Below, piece by piece: positions 1-6,882 of a stretch of 9,356 bases of DNA; the stretch's first letter is position 1, and each line of letters opens with the position of its first letter. The DNA lies in contig JALSPX010000198.1 in assembly GCA_026985755.1 (NCBI GenBank), positions 1 through 9,356 of the forward strand, read 5' to 3'. Origin of the DNA: Sulfurovum sp. (GTDB lineage Bacteria; Campylobacterota; Campylobacteria; Campylobacterales; Sulfurovaceae). The position numbers were made by a program, and so were the translations under genes. The notes under the pieces are model-generated. The model was given only the letters and a program-made list of their open reading frames with translations, ran no database searches and was not told the DNA's origin.

Positions 1-698
1 CGATTAAAATATCTGGTGCTCAGATAGTGACGGTCTCTTTGCGTCGGCAGGCAGCGGGTGAGGGTGGAGGCAATGCCTTTTGGGAGATTATCAAATCTAT
101 GGGCATAGAAGTCTTGCCCAATACCGCAGGCTCTCACTCTGCCAAAGAGGCGATAACCACGGCTCAGATGGCGAGAGAAGTCTTCGGTACAAACTGGATA
201 AAACTAGAGGTCATAGGCGACCAGTACAATCTACAGCCTGATCCCTTTGAAACTGTCAAGGCAGCAGAGGTACTCATAAAAGAAGGCTTTGAGGTCTTCC
301 CCTACACGACAGATGATTTGGTAGTTGCCAAAAGACTTGCGGACGTGGGGTGTAAGATTATCATGCCTTGGGGTTCGATGATAGGTTCAGGTAAAGGATT
401 GATGAACCCCGATAACCTCCTAGCCATTCGGAAGCAGTTCCCCGATCTACAGCTGGTAGTAGATGCAGGTATAGGCAAACCCTCTCATGCCACACAAGCC
501 ATGGAACTAGGCTATGATGGTGTGCTGCTTAACTCTGCCATAGCTCTAGCACAAGACCCAGTGAAAATGGCAGATGCCTTTAGGGTAGCAGTCGTTGCAG
601 GACGGCTTGGATATGAAGCAGGGGTGATGAAAGAACGAGAGTTTGCTTCACCGTCGACGCCGACGGTGGGGACGCCATTTTGGCATCAGTTTGATTAA
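1..698 (+). CDS. thiG: Thiazole synthase ThiG, 5' end outside the window
   Basis: ThiG forms the thiazole phosphate half of thiamine from 1-deoxyxylulose 5-phosphate, the ThiS thiocarboxylate and dehydroglycine, in the cytosol. The reading frame (codons start at base 3) is open to the window edge and already reads ISGAQIVTVSLRRQ upstream of the GTG at 27, a conserved ThiG stretch, so that GTG is internal and the gene is cut by the window. About 231 residues remain of a family length near 255-265. Visible family motifs are PNTAGSHSAKEA, WIKLEVIGD with the expected Schiff-base lysine at codon 201-203, MPWGSMIGSGKGL and VDAGIGKPSHATQAMELG. Small variations from the usual motifs are MPWGSM (often MPLGAP) and LLNSAIA (usually LNTAIA). 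It ends with TAA 191 bp before thiE and is probably the tail of a thiamine biosynthesis operon. Function is confident; the missing N-terminus is not visible. Confidence 0.96.
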   Translation, partial: IKISGAQIVTVSLRRQAAGEGGGNAFWEIIKSMGIEVLPNTAGSHSAKEAITTAQMAREVFGTNWIKLEVIGDQYNLQPDPFETVKAAEVLIKEGFEVFPYTTDDLVVAKRLADVGCKIIMPWGSMIGSGKGLMNPDNLLAIRKQFPDLQLVVDAGIGKPSHATQAMELGYDGVLLNSAIALAQDPVKMADAFRVAVVAGRLGYEAGVMKEREFASPSTPTVGTPFWHQFD

Positions 699-733
699 TA
701 TATTTGCATCTCTATTTTATTTGATTTATTGAA

Positions 734-854
734 ATTTCCTTTAAATTCAAATTGTGGTGATGTTATTCTCTTCATTTTTTTAGAAAAAACGAAGCAAAAA
801 ATCGTCGTCCCTCTCAAATCGCTCTGCTTTCAAGGGTGTTCGGGACGACAAGGC
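734..854 (+). repeat. Long intergenic inverted repeat, copy 1
   Basis: This stretch between thiG and thiE matches the reverse complement of 6883-7003 along almost its whole length, by hand alignment roughly 75-80 percent identical. Shared landmarks are ATTTCCT, TTATTCTC, a T-run/A-run junction, AACGAAGCAAAAAA, GTCGT, ATCGCT and CAAGG. The element contains an 8 bp perfect stem, GTCGTCCC at 804-811 with GGGACGAC at 842-849. In copy 2 the sixth pair of this stem changes from C-G to T-A, a compensatory change. On the minus strand the hairpin is followed by a T-run, so it could stop leftward transcription. It is probably a dispersed element of this genome, possibly non-autonomous; no protein is encoded. 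Confidence 0.8.
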
Positions 855-873
855 ACGCATTCGCGTGATTAAT

Positions 874-879
874 AGGAGA
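874..879 (+). promoter_or_regulatory. Ribosome binding site deciding the thiE start
   Basis: AGGAGA lies 9 bases before the ATG at 889. The alternative GTG at 865 lies upstream of this site and has no Shine-Dalgarno of its own, so 889 is preferred. A small perfect hairpin, CACGC (854-858) with GCGTG (863-867), sits just upstream of the site and overlaps the GTG at 865-867. Confidence 0.75.
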
Positions 880-888
880 AGAGCAAAG

Positions 889-1524
889 ATGAAATTCCCA
901 CAATGTGACCAAACCCCCCTAGGTATCTACCCAGTAGTAGACAGAGCCTACAAACTCAAACCCCTCTATGAAGTAGGCATCACTACCGCACAGCTACGTA
1001 CCAAAGATGCACTCTCTGGTAAAGTGTTAGAAGATGAAGTGATAGACGCCATCAAAATCTCAGAAGCATTCAATGCACGATTTTTCCTCAATGACTTTTG
1101 GGAACTAGGCATCAAACACAAAGCCTACGGCATCCACCTAGGACAAGAAGACATCCAAGAAGCCAACGTAAAAGCCATTCATGATGCAGGCATTCGCCTT
1201 GGCATCAGTAGCCATACCCCCAAAGAGATTGAGTTTGCACTGGGGTTTGAACCTAGCTACTTAGCCATAGGTCCTATCTATGAGCCTATCTCTAAAAAGC
1301 TTGTGTATGACACCGTAGGTACAGAAGGTCTAAAGCGATGGGCAGAGAAAGTAGACTATCCCATAGTAGCCATTGGGGGCATTACGATAGAAAATATCCA
1401 TGAAGTCGTAGAGACTGGTGTGGCATCAGGTATTGCGATGATATCAGATGTGTTGGTAGAGGGTGAGGTGAGTAAGGAGAGGACTTTGGCATTGATGGAA
1501 GCATTTAAAAACCGTAATTTGTAG
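889..1524 (+). CDS. thiE: Thiamine phosphate synthase ThiE (E. coli type)
   Basis: ThiE joins hydroxymethylpyrimidine diphosphate and thiazole phosphate to give thiamine phosphate. The 211-residue product is full length for the family and has the TIM-barrel landmarks in order: GIYPVVD (12-18), QLRTKD with R37 and K39, LND with N68-D69, GIHLGQED with Mg-ligand candidate D88, GISSHT (105-110), GPIYEPISKK (128-137) and AIGGI (161-165). The phrase ARFFLNDFWELGIKHKAYGIHLGQED closely follows what I recall of E. coli ThiE, which argues against TenI, a paralogous thiazole tautomerase with the same fold. One oddity is the phosphate-loop segment, normally T-x-T-K and here P-I-S-K: the first threonine is replaced, the second is Ser, and the Lys is kept. 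The stop codon lies inside the left arm of the palindromic repeat at 1519. It is probably cotranscribed with thiG unless the hairpin element between them intervenes. Confidence 0.93.
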   Translation: MKFPQCDQTPLGIYPVVDRAYKLKPLYEVGITTAQLRTKDALSGKVLEDEVIDAIKISEAFNARFFLNDFWELGIKHKAYGIHLGQEDIQEANVKAIHDAGIRLGISSHTPKEIEFALGFEPSYLAIGPIYEPISKKLVYDTVGTEGLKRWAEKVDYPIVAIGGITIENIHEVVETGVASGIAMISDVLVEGEVSKERTLALMEAFKNRNL

Positions 1525-1620
1525 GGGGCAATTGCCATCGCACTAATCTGAATAGGGATGAAATAGAAAGTATATTCATATCAAAATTTATAGAGGTGCG
1601 ATAGCAATCGCTCCCTACAA
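1519..1620. repeat. REPIN-like inverted pair of palindromic repeats
   Basis: Two 25-base arms, 1519-1543 and 1596-1620, are inverted copies matching at 22 of 25 positions, with about 52 bases of AT-rich spacer between them. Each arm starts at its outer edge with TTGTAGGG and contains a smaller palindrome: GGCAATTGCC in the left arm, and GCGAT-AGCA-ATCGC in the right. A GTAG tetranucleotide next to an imperfect hairpin, paired in inverted orientation within about 100 bp, is the layout of REPIN elements mobilised by RAYT transposases. That assignment is inference, because only one copy is in the window. The thiE stop codon (1522-1524) lies inside the left arm. Confidence 0.65.
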
Positions 1621-1621
1621 G

Positions 1622-1650
1622 TTAAATAGGAGTAAAATACTCCTATTTAA
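1622..1650. terminator. Perfect 13-bp hairpin, possible bidirectional terminator
   Basis: TTAAATAGGAGTA (1622-1634) and TACTCCTATTTAA (1638-1650) pair perfectly around an AAA loop. The stem has an AT-rich base and a GC-richer core and stands between thiE and the riboswitch-led operon, where a thiE terminator would be expected. The trailing T-tract (ATTTAA) is short, so termination is plausible but not certain. The structure reads equally on both strands. Confidence 0.5.
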
Positions 1651-1671
1651 GCATAACCCAAAGAAAAATTA

Positions 1672-1680
1672 TGTATAAAT
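1672..1680 (+). promoter_or_regulatory. Probable promoter -10 of the thiamine uptake operon
   Basis: TGTATAAAT resembles an extended -10 element (TG followed by TATAAA at 1674-1679). It would start transcription near 1686-1688, just ahead of the riboswitch P1 stem at 1691. No convincing -35 hexamer is visible, and A/T runs lie upstream, which is usual in Campylobacterota sigma-70 promoters. Confidence 0.5.
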
Positions 1681-1690
1681 GACTTATCAA

Positions 1691-1769
1691 TCTCTCGGGG
1701 TGCTACTAGGATAGCTGAGATAACAAACCCGTGGAACTTGAACTGGACAACTCCAGCGTAAGGAAGAGA
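1691..1769 (+). promoter_or_regulatory. TPP riboswitch aptamer (THI element)
   Basis: The conserved core of the thiamine pyrophosphate riboswitch is easy to read: CTCGGGGTGC (1694-1703), GCTGAGA (1714-1720) in the pyrimidine-binding arm, ACCCG (1727-1731), GAAC-TTGA, then CTGGACAA and CCAGCGTAAGGAA (to 1765) in the pyrophosphate arm. P1 is TCTCT (1691-1695) with AGAGA (1765-1769). P2 is CGGGG(T) (from 1696) with ACCCG. The P5 helix is CTGG (1743-1746) with CCAG (1753-1756). One base differs from the common GCGTAGGGAA box (GTAAGGAA here). It precedes a TonB receptor and thiB-thiP, so it senses intracellular TPP to control thiamine uptake. Confidence 0.96.
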
Positions 1770-1819
1770 CGTTTTTGTTTATCTACAAAGAACGCTCTCC
1801 TTAGATTTATTTTAAGGAA
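1766..1819 (+). promoter_or_regulatory. Translational expression platform of the TPP riboswitch
   Basis: Two alternative structures can be drawn. The first is an anti-sequestor hairpin: GAGA (1766-1769), CGTT and TTTGT pair with ACAAA, AACG and TCTC (1796-1799), about 13 pairs with two single-base bulges. The second is a sequestor: TCCTTA (1798-1803) pairs with TAAGGA (1813-1818), which covers the Shine-Dalgarno AAGGAA (1814-1819) of the receptor gene. GAGA 1766-1769 is also the 3' strand of P1, and TC 1798-1799 is shared by both hairpins. With TPP bound, P1 forms, the anti-sequestor weakens and the ribosome site is closed; without TPP it opens. No T-run follows either hairpin, so translational rather than terminator control is inferred. 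Confidence 0.7.
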
Positions 1820-1824
1820 TATAT

Positions 1825-3993
1825 ATGACATCACATACATTTAAACTTTCTATTTTGACTTCTTTGGTATTACTAGATACTGCTACGTATGCAGTAGAAG
1901 CTGAGACAAATACAACACTTTCCATAGATAAAGAAGCTAGTTCTTCAGTAGTATCGTATACAGATAGTGAGGCAGGGGTGACATTAGATCCTATCGTAAT
2001 AAACTCGGACTTTAGAGCCCAAAAGCTTTCTCAAACGTCTAAATCTGTGAGTGTACTGAGTGAAGACAAAATAGCCGATAAAGCCTCACAAAATCTCGAA
2101 GATGTACTTGCACAAGTGCCCAATGTGAACTTTACTTCAGGTGCATCACGAGCGCACTATGTACAAATACGTGGTATTGGTGAAAGAAGCCAGTTTAAAT
2201 CTCCTGTCAATCCCTCTGTAGGACTCATCGTAGATGGTATAGATGTCTCTGAAAGTGCACTGGCACTGACGATGTTTGATGTGAAACAGATAGAGGTACT
2301 TAGGGGTCCACAAGGTATGACTTTTGGTACCAATGGGTTAGCAGGGGTGGTGAGTTTAGAGAGCAATGAACCTAGCAAAAAGACACAAGGACACCTAGAA
2401 GCAACTGTAGGAAACTACAATACCAAAGCCTATGGTGCAGCCATAGGTGGAGCATTAATTAAAGACACACTTCTAGGACGTTTCTCACTTTATAAAAATA
2501 CCTCTGATGGCTTTATAAAAAATGATTTTTTAAAGCGTGAAGATACACAAAACATAGATGAACTTACTGCCAAAGCCAAGCTAAAATGGCTCATCTCTGA
2601 CAAAGAGACAGTAGATATTAGCATGATGCATGTAGACGTGGATAATGGCTATGATGCCTTCAACTTTGAAAATACACGTACTACACATTCTGATAAACCT
2701 GGAAAAGATACACAAAAAATAGATGCTATTGCTGTCACCTCTACCTATCAAATAGATGAGGGGAAGCACATCGTTTCAAAAGCGAGTTTTTCTAAAAGTA
2801 AAGGAGAATACTCCTATGATGAAGACTGGTCATATGTAGGACAGTTTGCAGAGGACACCTATCCATATAGCTCGTTTGATCAGTATGACAGAGAGAGACA
2901 AAAAATAGATTTGGATGTGCGTTTGGTTTCAGATGATGCAGGGCGTATTTTTGATGCTACGACAGACTGGACTATCGGGGCATACTATAAAAAACAAAAT
3001 GAAGATTTGGTACGTACTTATACCTATTTAGATGCACCATACAGCAGTAGTTTTGATACCAAAAATATAGCACTTTATGGGCAATTAGACAGTAGCCTTA
3101 CAGAAAAGCTTACGCTTACTACAGGGCTAAGAGTCGAAAAATGGAAAGCAGATTTTTCTGATTCGGATGCATTGGCTATTAACACAGATGAGGTACTTGT
3201 AGGCGGAAAAATAGGCATGAGCTACCAAGTAGATGAAGACTGTATGCGTTACGTGACCCTCTCTAAAGGATACAAACCTGGTGGTGTCAATGCAGACAAT
3301 GCCCTAGCAGACAATCAAAGAGATTTTAAAACAGAGCATTTATGGAATTTAGATGTGGGTAGCGCAGGCTCATTCATGCAAGGTGCACTCAAAACACGTA
3401 TGAATGCCTTTTATGGACTTAGACGTGACCAGCAGGTTAAATCTTCTGTAGTTAGACCTAGAGAAGATGGTAGTACAGACTTTGTAGACTATTTGGCAAA
3501 TGCGGCCGAGTCTCACTACTATGGGCTAGAAGCACAGGCAGATTATGATGTGACAGATACTTTACATATGTTTGTAAGTTTAGGACTACTTAAGTCTAAA
3601 TTTGATGACTATACAGACCCTAATCCTAGTTCGGTAGATGTGAATGGCAGAGCTCCAGCACAATCACCAAAGTATCAATACAATGTAGGTTTTGACTATA
3701 TGCTCACCGATGCACTAAGTCTTAGAGCTAATGTAGAAGGCAAAGACAGCTACTACTTCTCTAACAGACACAATGAAAAGTCAGAGGCATATGCCCTAGT
3801 CAATGCTAGTGTTACGTATATACAAGGTGACTTTATAGCGACACTATGGGGTAGAAACCTTACAGATACCAGCTACCAAACACGTGGATTTGGAAGCTTC
3901 GGTAATAACCCTGGCAATGGCTACAAGACAGAGCTTTATACACAACAAGGAAACCCAAGAACCTTTGGCTTTACTTTAGGCTATGACTTTTAA
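1825..3993 (+). CDS. TonB-dependent outer-membrane receptor, probably for thiamine
   Basis: A 722-residue outer-membrane transporter expected to use TonB-ExbB-ExbD energy. Residues 1-23 form a signal peptide (hydrophobic ILTSLVLL, likely cut after ATYA). A TonB-box-like segment, VTLDPIVI, is at about 52-59. The plug domain follows at about 66-184, with VSVLSEDKI, LEDVLAQVPNVNF, VQIRGIGERSQF, VGLIVDGID, IEVLRGPQG and FGTNGLAGVVSLES. The rest is a beta-barrel with a C-terminal strand ending in Phe (FTLGYDF). The start ATG is 5 bases after the AAGGAA site that the riboswitch can mask. The substrate is inferred from the TPP riboswitch and from thiB and thiP downstream; sequence alone would also allow a siderophore or B12 receptor. 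Its stop overlaps the next start (TAATG). Confidence 0.93.
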   Translation: MTSHTFKLSILTSLVLLDTATYAVEAETNTTLSIDKEASSSVVSYTDSEAGVTLDPIVINSDFRAQKLSQTSKSVSVLSEDKIADKASQNLEDVLAQVPNVNFTSGASRAHYVQIRGIGERSQFKSPVNPSVGLIVDGIDVSESALALTMFDVKQIEVLRGPQGMTFGTNGLAGVVSLESNEPSKKTQGHLEATVGNYNTKAYGAAIGGALIKDTLLGRFSLYKNTSDGFIKNDFLKREDTQNIDELTAKAKLKWLISDKETVDISMMHVDVDNGYDAFNFENTRTTHSDKPGKDTQKIDAIAVTSTYQIDEGKHIVSKASFSKSKGEYSYDEDWSYVGQFAEDTYPYSSFDQYDRERQKIDLDVRLVSDDAGRIFDATTDWTIGAYYKKQNEDLVRTYTYLDAPYSSSFDTKNIALYGQLDSSLTEKLTLTTGLRVEKWKADFSDSDALAINTDEVLVGGKIGMSYQVDEDCMRYVTLSKGYKPGGVNADNALADNQRDFKTEHLWNLDVGSAGSFMQGALKTRMNAFYGLRRDQQVKSSVVRPREDGSTDFVDYLANAAESHYYGLEAQADYDVTDTLHMFVSLGLLKSKFDDYTDPNPSSVDVNGRAPAQSPKYQYNVGFDYMLTDALSLRANVEGKDSYYFSNRHNEKSEAYALVNASVTYIQGDFIATLWGRNLTDTSYQTRGFGSFGNNPGNGYKTELYTQQGNPRTFGFTLGYDF

Positions 3994-4253
3994 TGGAAAT
4001 CTCTGTAGACATCAGTATGTATCCACTGCAAAAAGAGTTTGAGGTACCTATTTTGGCGTTCATCTCTCAATTAGAAAAAGAAACTTCTGTTGAGGTGGTA
4101 CGTAATGAACTAAGTACTCAGGTACATGGTGACTACAAAACTATCATGGCACTTTTGGAAAAAGAGATGTTCTCGGTTTTTACTGAGATACCTGACTCTA
4201 TCTTTGTCCTAAAGTTTGTGGGCAATAACAGACAAGGTAAATTAGGGGTATAA
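3993..4253 (+). CDS. Small YkoF/MTH1187-like putative thiamine- or HMP-binding protein
   Basis: An 86-residue protein with no signal peptide, so probably cytosolic. The pattern ISVDISMYPL at the N-terminus, a conserved Glu (FEVPILAFISQLEKE), VVRNELSTQVHGDY in the middle and a second helix ending in IFVLKFVGNNR resembles one ferredoxin-like module of the YkoF and MTH1187/YqgV families, some members of which bind thiamine or hydroxymethylpyrimidine. Assignment is by remembered family pattern and by context and is moderate. The start codon overlaps the receptor stop (TAATG), so translation is probably coupled and under the same riboswitch; thiB begins 6 bases after its stop. It might buffer or chaperone imported vitamin or precursor, but the actual role is unknown. 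Confidence 0.7.
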   Translation: MEISVDISMYPLQKEFEVPILAFISQLEKETSVEVVRNELSTQVHGDYKTIMALLEKEMFSVFTEIPDSIFVLKFVGNNRQGKLGV

Positions 4254-4259
4254 TCTTTT

Positions 4260-5249
4260 ATGACTAAAATATTACAATTTTTTTTACTACTCTCACTCTC
4301 TGTGCTTGCCACAGAAAAACCAACCCTCACCATCTACACCTATGATGCTTTCTCAGCCTCATGGGGTCCCGCACCCAAGATAAAAAAATCTTTTGAAAAA
4401 GAGCATCATGTCACACTCAAATTTGTAGGGCTCTCTAGCTCTATAGGTGCACTACGCAAGATACAGTTAGAAGGCAAACGTACCAAAGCAGATATACTCT
4501 TAGGGCTAGATACCAGCATCGCAGAGGTGGCTAAAAAAACAGGGCTTTTTGTACCTCATGAGTTGAATACGTCTAAGCTGGATTTACCTGCACCTTATAA
4601 CGACGATACCTTTACCCCATTTGATTACAGTTATTTTGCTTTTGTCTATGACGAGGACAGACTTAAAACTGTACCAGATTCCTTTGAATCTCTAGCTTCT
4701 ATGCCTAAGGATTTCAAGATAGTCATCCAAGACCCACGCTCTTCTACAGCAGGGCTAGGGTTGCTTCTTTGGATAAAGTCTATCTATGGGGACAAAGCAG
4801 GGGCATATTGGAAACGTCTAGCCCCACACATCCTCACTATAACCAAAGGCTGGTCAGAGGCGTATGGACTCTTTCTTAAAGGTGAGGCAGACATGGTGCT
4901 AAGCTACACCACCTCACCCGCCTACCACATAGTAGAAGAGAACAAAACCAACATCAAAGCAGCCAAGTTCAAAGAGGGTCATTACGGGCAGATAGAAGTA
5001 GCTGCAGTGCTTAAAAGCTCCAAACATCAAGCACTAGCCAAACAATTTTTAGCCTTTATGCACAGCAAGACTTTTGCAGACATCATACCTACGGCAAACT
5101 GGGCGTATCCTGTGGTAAAAGGTGTTAAATTACCTAAAGCATTTGAAACATTGGTGCAGCCTAAAAAGATGATATTGATGGATGGCAAAGAGGTGCAGAA
5201 AATACGCAAATCACTCATCAACGAATGGCTAGAAGGTATGGCACGATAA
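4260..5249 (+). CDS. thiB: Thiamine ABC transporter, periplasmic binding protein ThiB (TbpA)
   Basis: ThiB captures thiamine, TMP or TPP in the periplasm and delivers it to ThiP-ThiQ. The 329-residue protein has a short signal peptide (FFLLLSLSVLA, cut after about residue 17) and then reads LTIYTYDAFSASWGPAPKIKKSFE, KADILLGLD (76-84), FTPFDYSYFAFVYD (118-131), IQDPRSSTAGLGLLLW (156-171), KGWSEAYGLFLKGEADMVLSYTTSPAYH (196-223), EGHYGQIEVA and IPTANWAYPV. These are near-verbatim ThiB/TbpA blocks, including the aromatic and Asp residues that line the thiamine pocket, and they separate it from iron-binding FbpA-type relatives. A possible ribosome site, AGGGG (4244-4248), is 11 bases upstream of the ATG. 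Its last 25 bases overlap the thiP start. Confidence 0.95.
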   Translation: MTKILQFFLLLSLSVLATEKPTLTIYTYDAFSASWGPAPKIKKSFEKEHHVTLKFVGLSSSIGALRKIQLEGKRTKADILLGLDTSIAEVAKKTGLFVPHELNTSKLDLPAPYNDDTFTPFDYSYFAFVYDEDRLKTVPDSFESLASMPKDFKIVIQDPRSSTAGLGLLLWIKSIYGDKAGAYWKRLAPHILTITKGWSEAYGLFLKGEADMVLSYTTSPAYHIVEENKTNIKAAKFKEGHYGQIEVAAVLKSSKHQALAKQFLAFMHSKTFADIIPTANWAYPVVKGVKLPKAFETLVQPKKMILMDGKEVQKIRKSLINEWLEGMAR

Positions 5250-6844
5250 TGTTTGCAGGTCTCATCGTGCCATTGTTACTTTTGGCATTTGCGATCGCAC
5301 TTTTTTTGACACTTTACGTGACACAGGATGGTAGCTTGTTTACTTCCATAGATACACATATCTACGGACTCCTAAAATTCACTCTCTACCAAGCCACACT
5401 CTCCACCATTCTTTCGCTCATAGTTGGCGTACTCTTAGCATGGGCACTAGCACATCAAAGTAAGTTTAGAGGGCGTTCGCTTTTGGTGGCACTCTTCTCG
5501 TCTTCTTTGGTTTTACCCACACTTATAGTGGTCTTTGGTCTCATAGGTATCTTTGGGCGTAATGGCTACCTTAATCAAGCCAGTCTGTTTTTGTTTGACC
5601 ACTCTTTTGGTGCGTATATCTATGGATTGGCAGGGATATTGTTAGCCCATGTCTATCTCAATGCCTCTTTTGCTTCTCGTGCTTTGTTGCATAGTTTTGA
5701 GTCCATCCCTAAAGAGAAATATAAACTGACAAAGAGTCTGAACTTTTCTGTGTTGGAGCGTTTTTTGTATGTAGAATATCCTGCGATTAAGTCCACACTG
5801 TTTAGCATAGGTTCTACTATTTTCTTACTCTGCTTCACCTCTTTTGCAGTGGTATTGCTTTTGGGAGGTAGCCCAAGTTACAATACTTTAGAAGTAGCTA
5901 TCTATGAAGCTGTAAGATTAGACTTTGATATAGGATTGGCACTGAAACTAGCACTTATTCAGCTTAGTATCTCTGCGGTACTTGTGGTACTCTCTTCAGG
6001 TTTTAGAACAGGGCTTGCAAATCTAAAGACTTCCTATACCCTCATTCCATGGAAAGAGCCTAAAATCTTGCGTGTGTTACAGTGGTCTATTATTGGCATT
6101 TTTACACTCTTTTTTGTGCTTCCTTTGCTGGTGATAGTCATCGATGGTTTGGGTGCAGACTTTGGGCATATATTTTCTGAGGCATTGTTTATCAAGTCGT
6201 TTATTACCTCTATTTCATTTGCTACAGTTTCTAGTCTATTTACAGTAGGTATCGCTCTTATGCTTAGTAACACAAGACGAAATTTCACTCTCCAAACACG
6301 CTATGGAAACAGACGCTGGGCTAGGGTAGTGGATGCGATGGTGGCATTTTCTGGTAATCTTTATTTGGCTATTCCGTCATTGGTATTGGGGTTAGGATTT
6401 TTTCTGATGTATCAAAAGTCTGAGGGTTCAGAGATAGTATGGTCAACAACTGCACTACTGACTGCCAATGTTTTGATGTCACTTCCTTTTGCGCTCTCTG
6501 TGCTGACCCCTGCCATGCATAAAACAGCACAACGATATGACAAGTTGGCTTTTTCATTAGGCATTAAAGGATGGCGACGTTGGACGATGGTAGAGTACCC
6601 CTATCTCAAAGCTTCGCTTGGCTATGTTTTTGCTTTGGCGTTTTGTTTTTCTCTAGGAGATTTGGGTATCATAGCACTCTTTGGGTCTGATGAGTTTATG
6701 ACTTTGCCTTGGTACTTGTACCAGCTCATGGGGTCGTATAGGACGACTGATGCTGCTGGGGTGGCTTTGGTGATGCTTATCCTCGTGTTGAGTGTATTTA
6801 TTATTATCCCTAGAGCATTTCAAAATAAATTGGATAAGAATTAA
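5225..6844 (+). CDS. thiP: Thiamine ABC transporter permease ThiP
   Basis: ThiP is the inner-membrane channel of the thiamine importer, made of two fused permease halves. The 539 residues show about twelve hydrophobic segments, near 10-32, 48-72, 86-110, 128-150, 195-215 and 236-258, then 284-306, 325-348, 378-397, 407-430, 464-487 and 513-530. Each half carries an EAA-type loop for contact with the ATPase: SIPKEKYKLTKSLNFS (160-175) and AQRYDKLAFSLGIKGW (435-450). The start at 5225 gives MARRYG, comparable to the MATRRQ start of E. coli ThiP, but has no Shine-Dalgarno. An in-frame ATG at 5249 overlaps the thiB stop (TAATG) and has AGAAGG 12 bases upstream, so it is a real alternative. Expression is probably coupled to thiB. 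Confidence 0.94.
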   Translation: MARRYGTIMFAGLIVPLLLLAFAIALFLTLYVTQDGSLFTSIDTHIYGLLKFTLYQATLSTILSLIVGVLLAWALAHQSKFRGRSLLVALFSSSLVLPTLIVVFGLIGIFGRNGYLNQASLFLFDHSFGAYIYGLAGILLAHVYLNASFASRALLHSFESIPKEKYKLTKSLNFSVLERFLYVEYPAIKSTLFSIGSTIFLLCFTSFAVVLLLGGSPSYNTLEVAIYEAVRLDFDIGLALKLALIQLSISAVLVVLSSGFRTGLANLKTSYTLIPWKEPKILRVLQWSIIGIFTLFFVLPLLVIVIDGLGADFGHIFSEALFIKSFITSISFATVSSLFTVGIALMLSNTRRNFTLQTRYGNRRWARVVDAMVAFSGNLYLAIPSLVLGLGFFLMYQKSEGSEIVWSTTALLTANVLMSLPFALSVLTPAMHKTAQRYDKLAFSLGIKGWRRWTMVEYPYLKASLGYVFALAFCFSLGDLGIIALFGSDEFMTLPWYLYQLMGSYRTTDAAGVALVMLILVLSVFIIIPRAFQNKLDKN

Positions 6845-6882
6845 AATAATAATATTGGTGATAGCCTCGCTATATTATAAAT

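Noticed and set aside
649..668. Perfect 8-bp hairpin CACCGTCG/CGACGGTG near the thiG end
   Set aside because: It lies inside conserved coding sequence (SPSTPTVG) with no T-run after it; probably chance codon use.
865..888. GTG at 865 as thiE start (MINRRRAK extension)
   Set aside because: The Shine-Dalgarno AGGAGA at 874-879 lies downstream of it and is well spaced for ATG 889; the extension also overlaps a small hairpin and is not family-like.
889..1524. TenI thiazole tautomerase instead of ThiE
   Set aside because: The conserved R37, K39, N68-D69 and HLGQED block and close likeness to E. coli ThiE favour the synthase.
1356..1538. Minus-strand 60-residue open frame opposite thiE
   Set aside because: No ribosome site or recognisable protein; it is the shadow of thiE. 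The same holds for the other antisense frames inside the receptor, thiB and thiP genes.
4260..6844. Iron (Fbp-type) ABC transporter
   Set aside because: Binding protein blocks such as KGWSEAYGLFLKGEAD and LSYTTSPAYH are specific to ThiB, and the operon has a TPP riboswitch.
6861..6873. ATAGC/GCTAT hairpin as the thiP terminator
   Set aside because: Only 5 bp, and not followed by a T-run; the larger hairpin at 6887-6932 followed by T7 is a better candidate.
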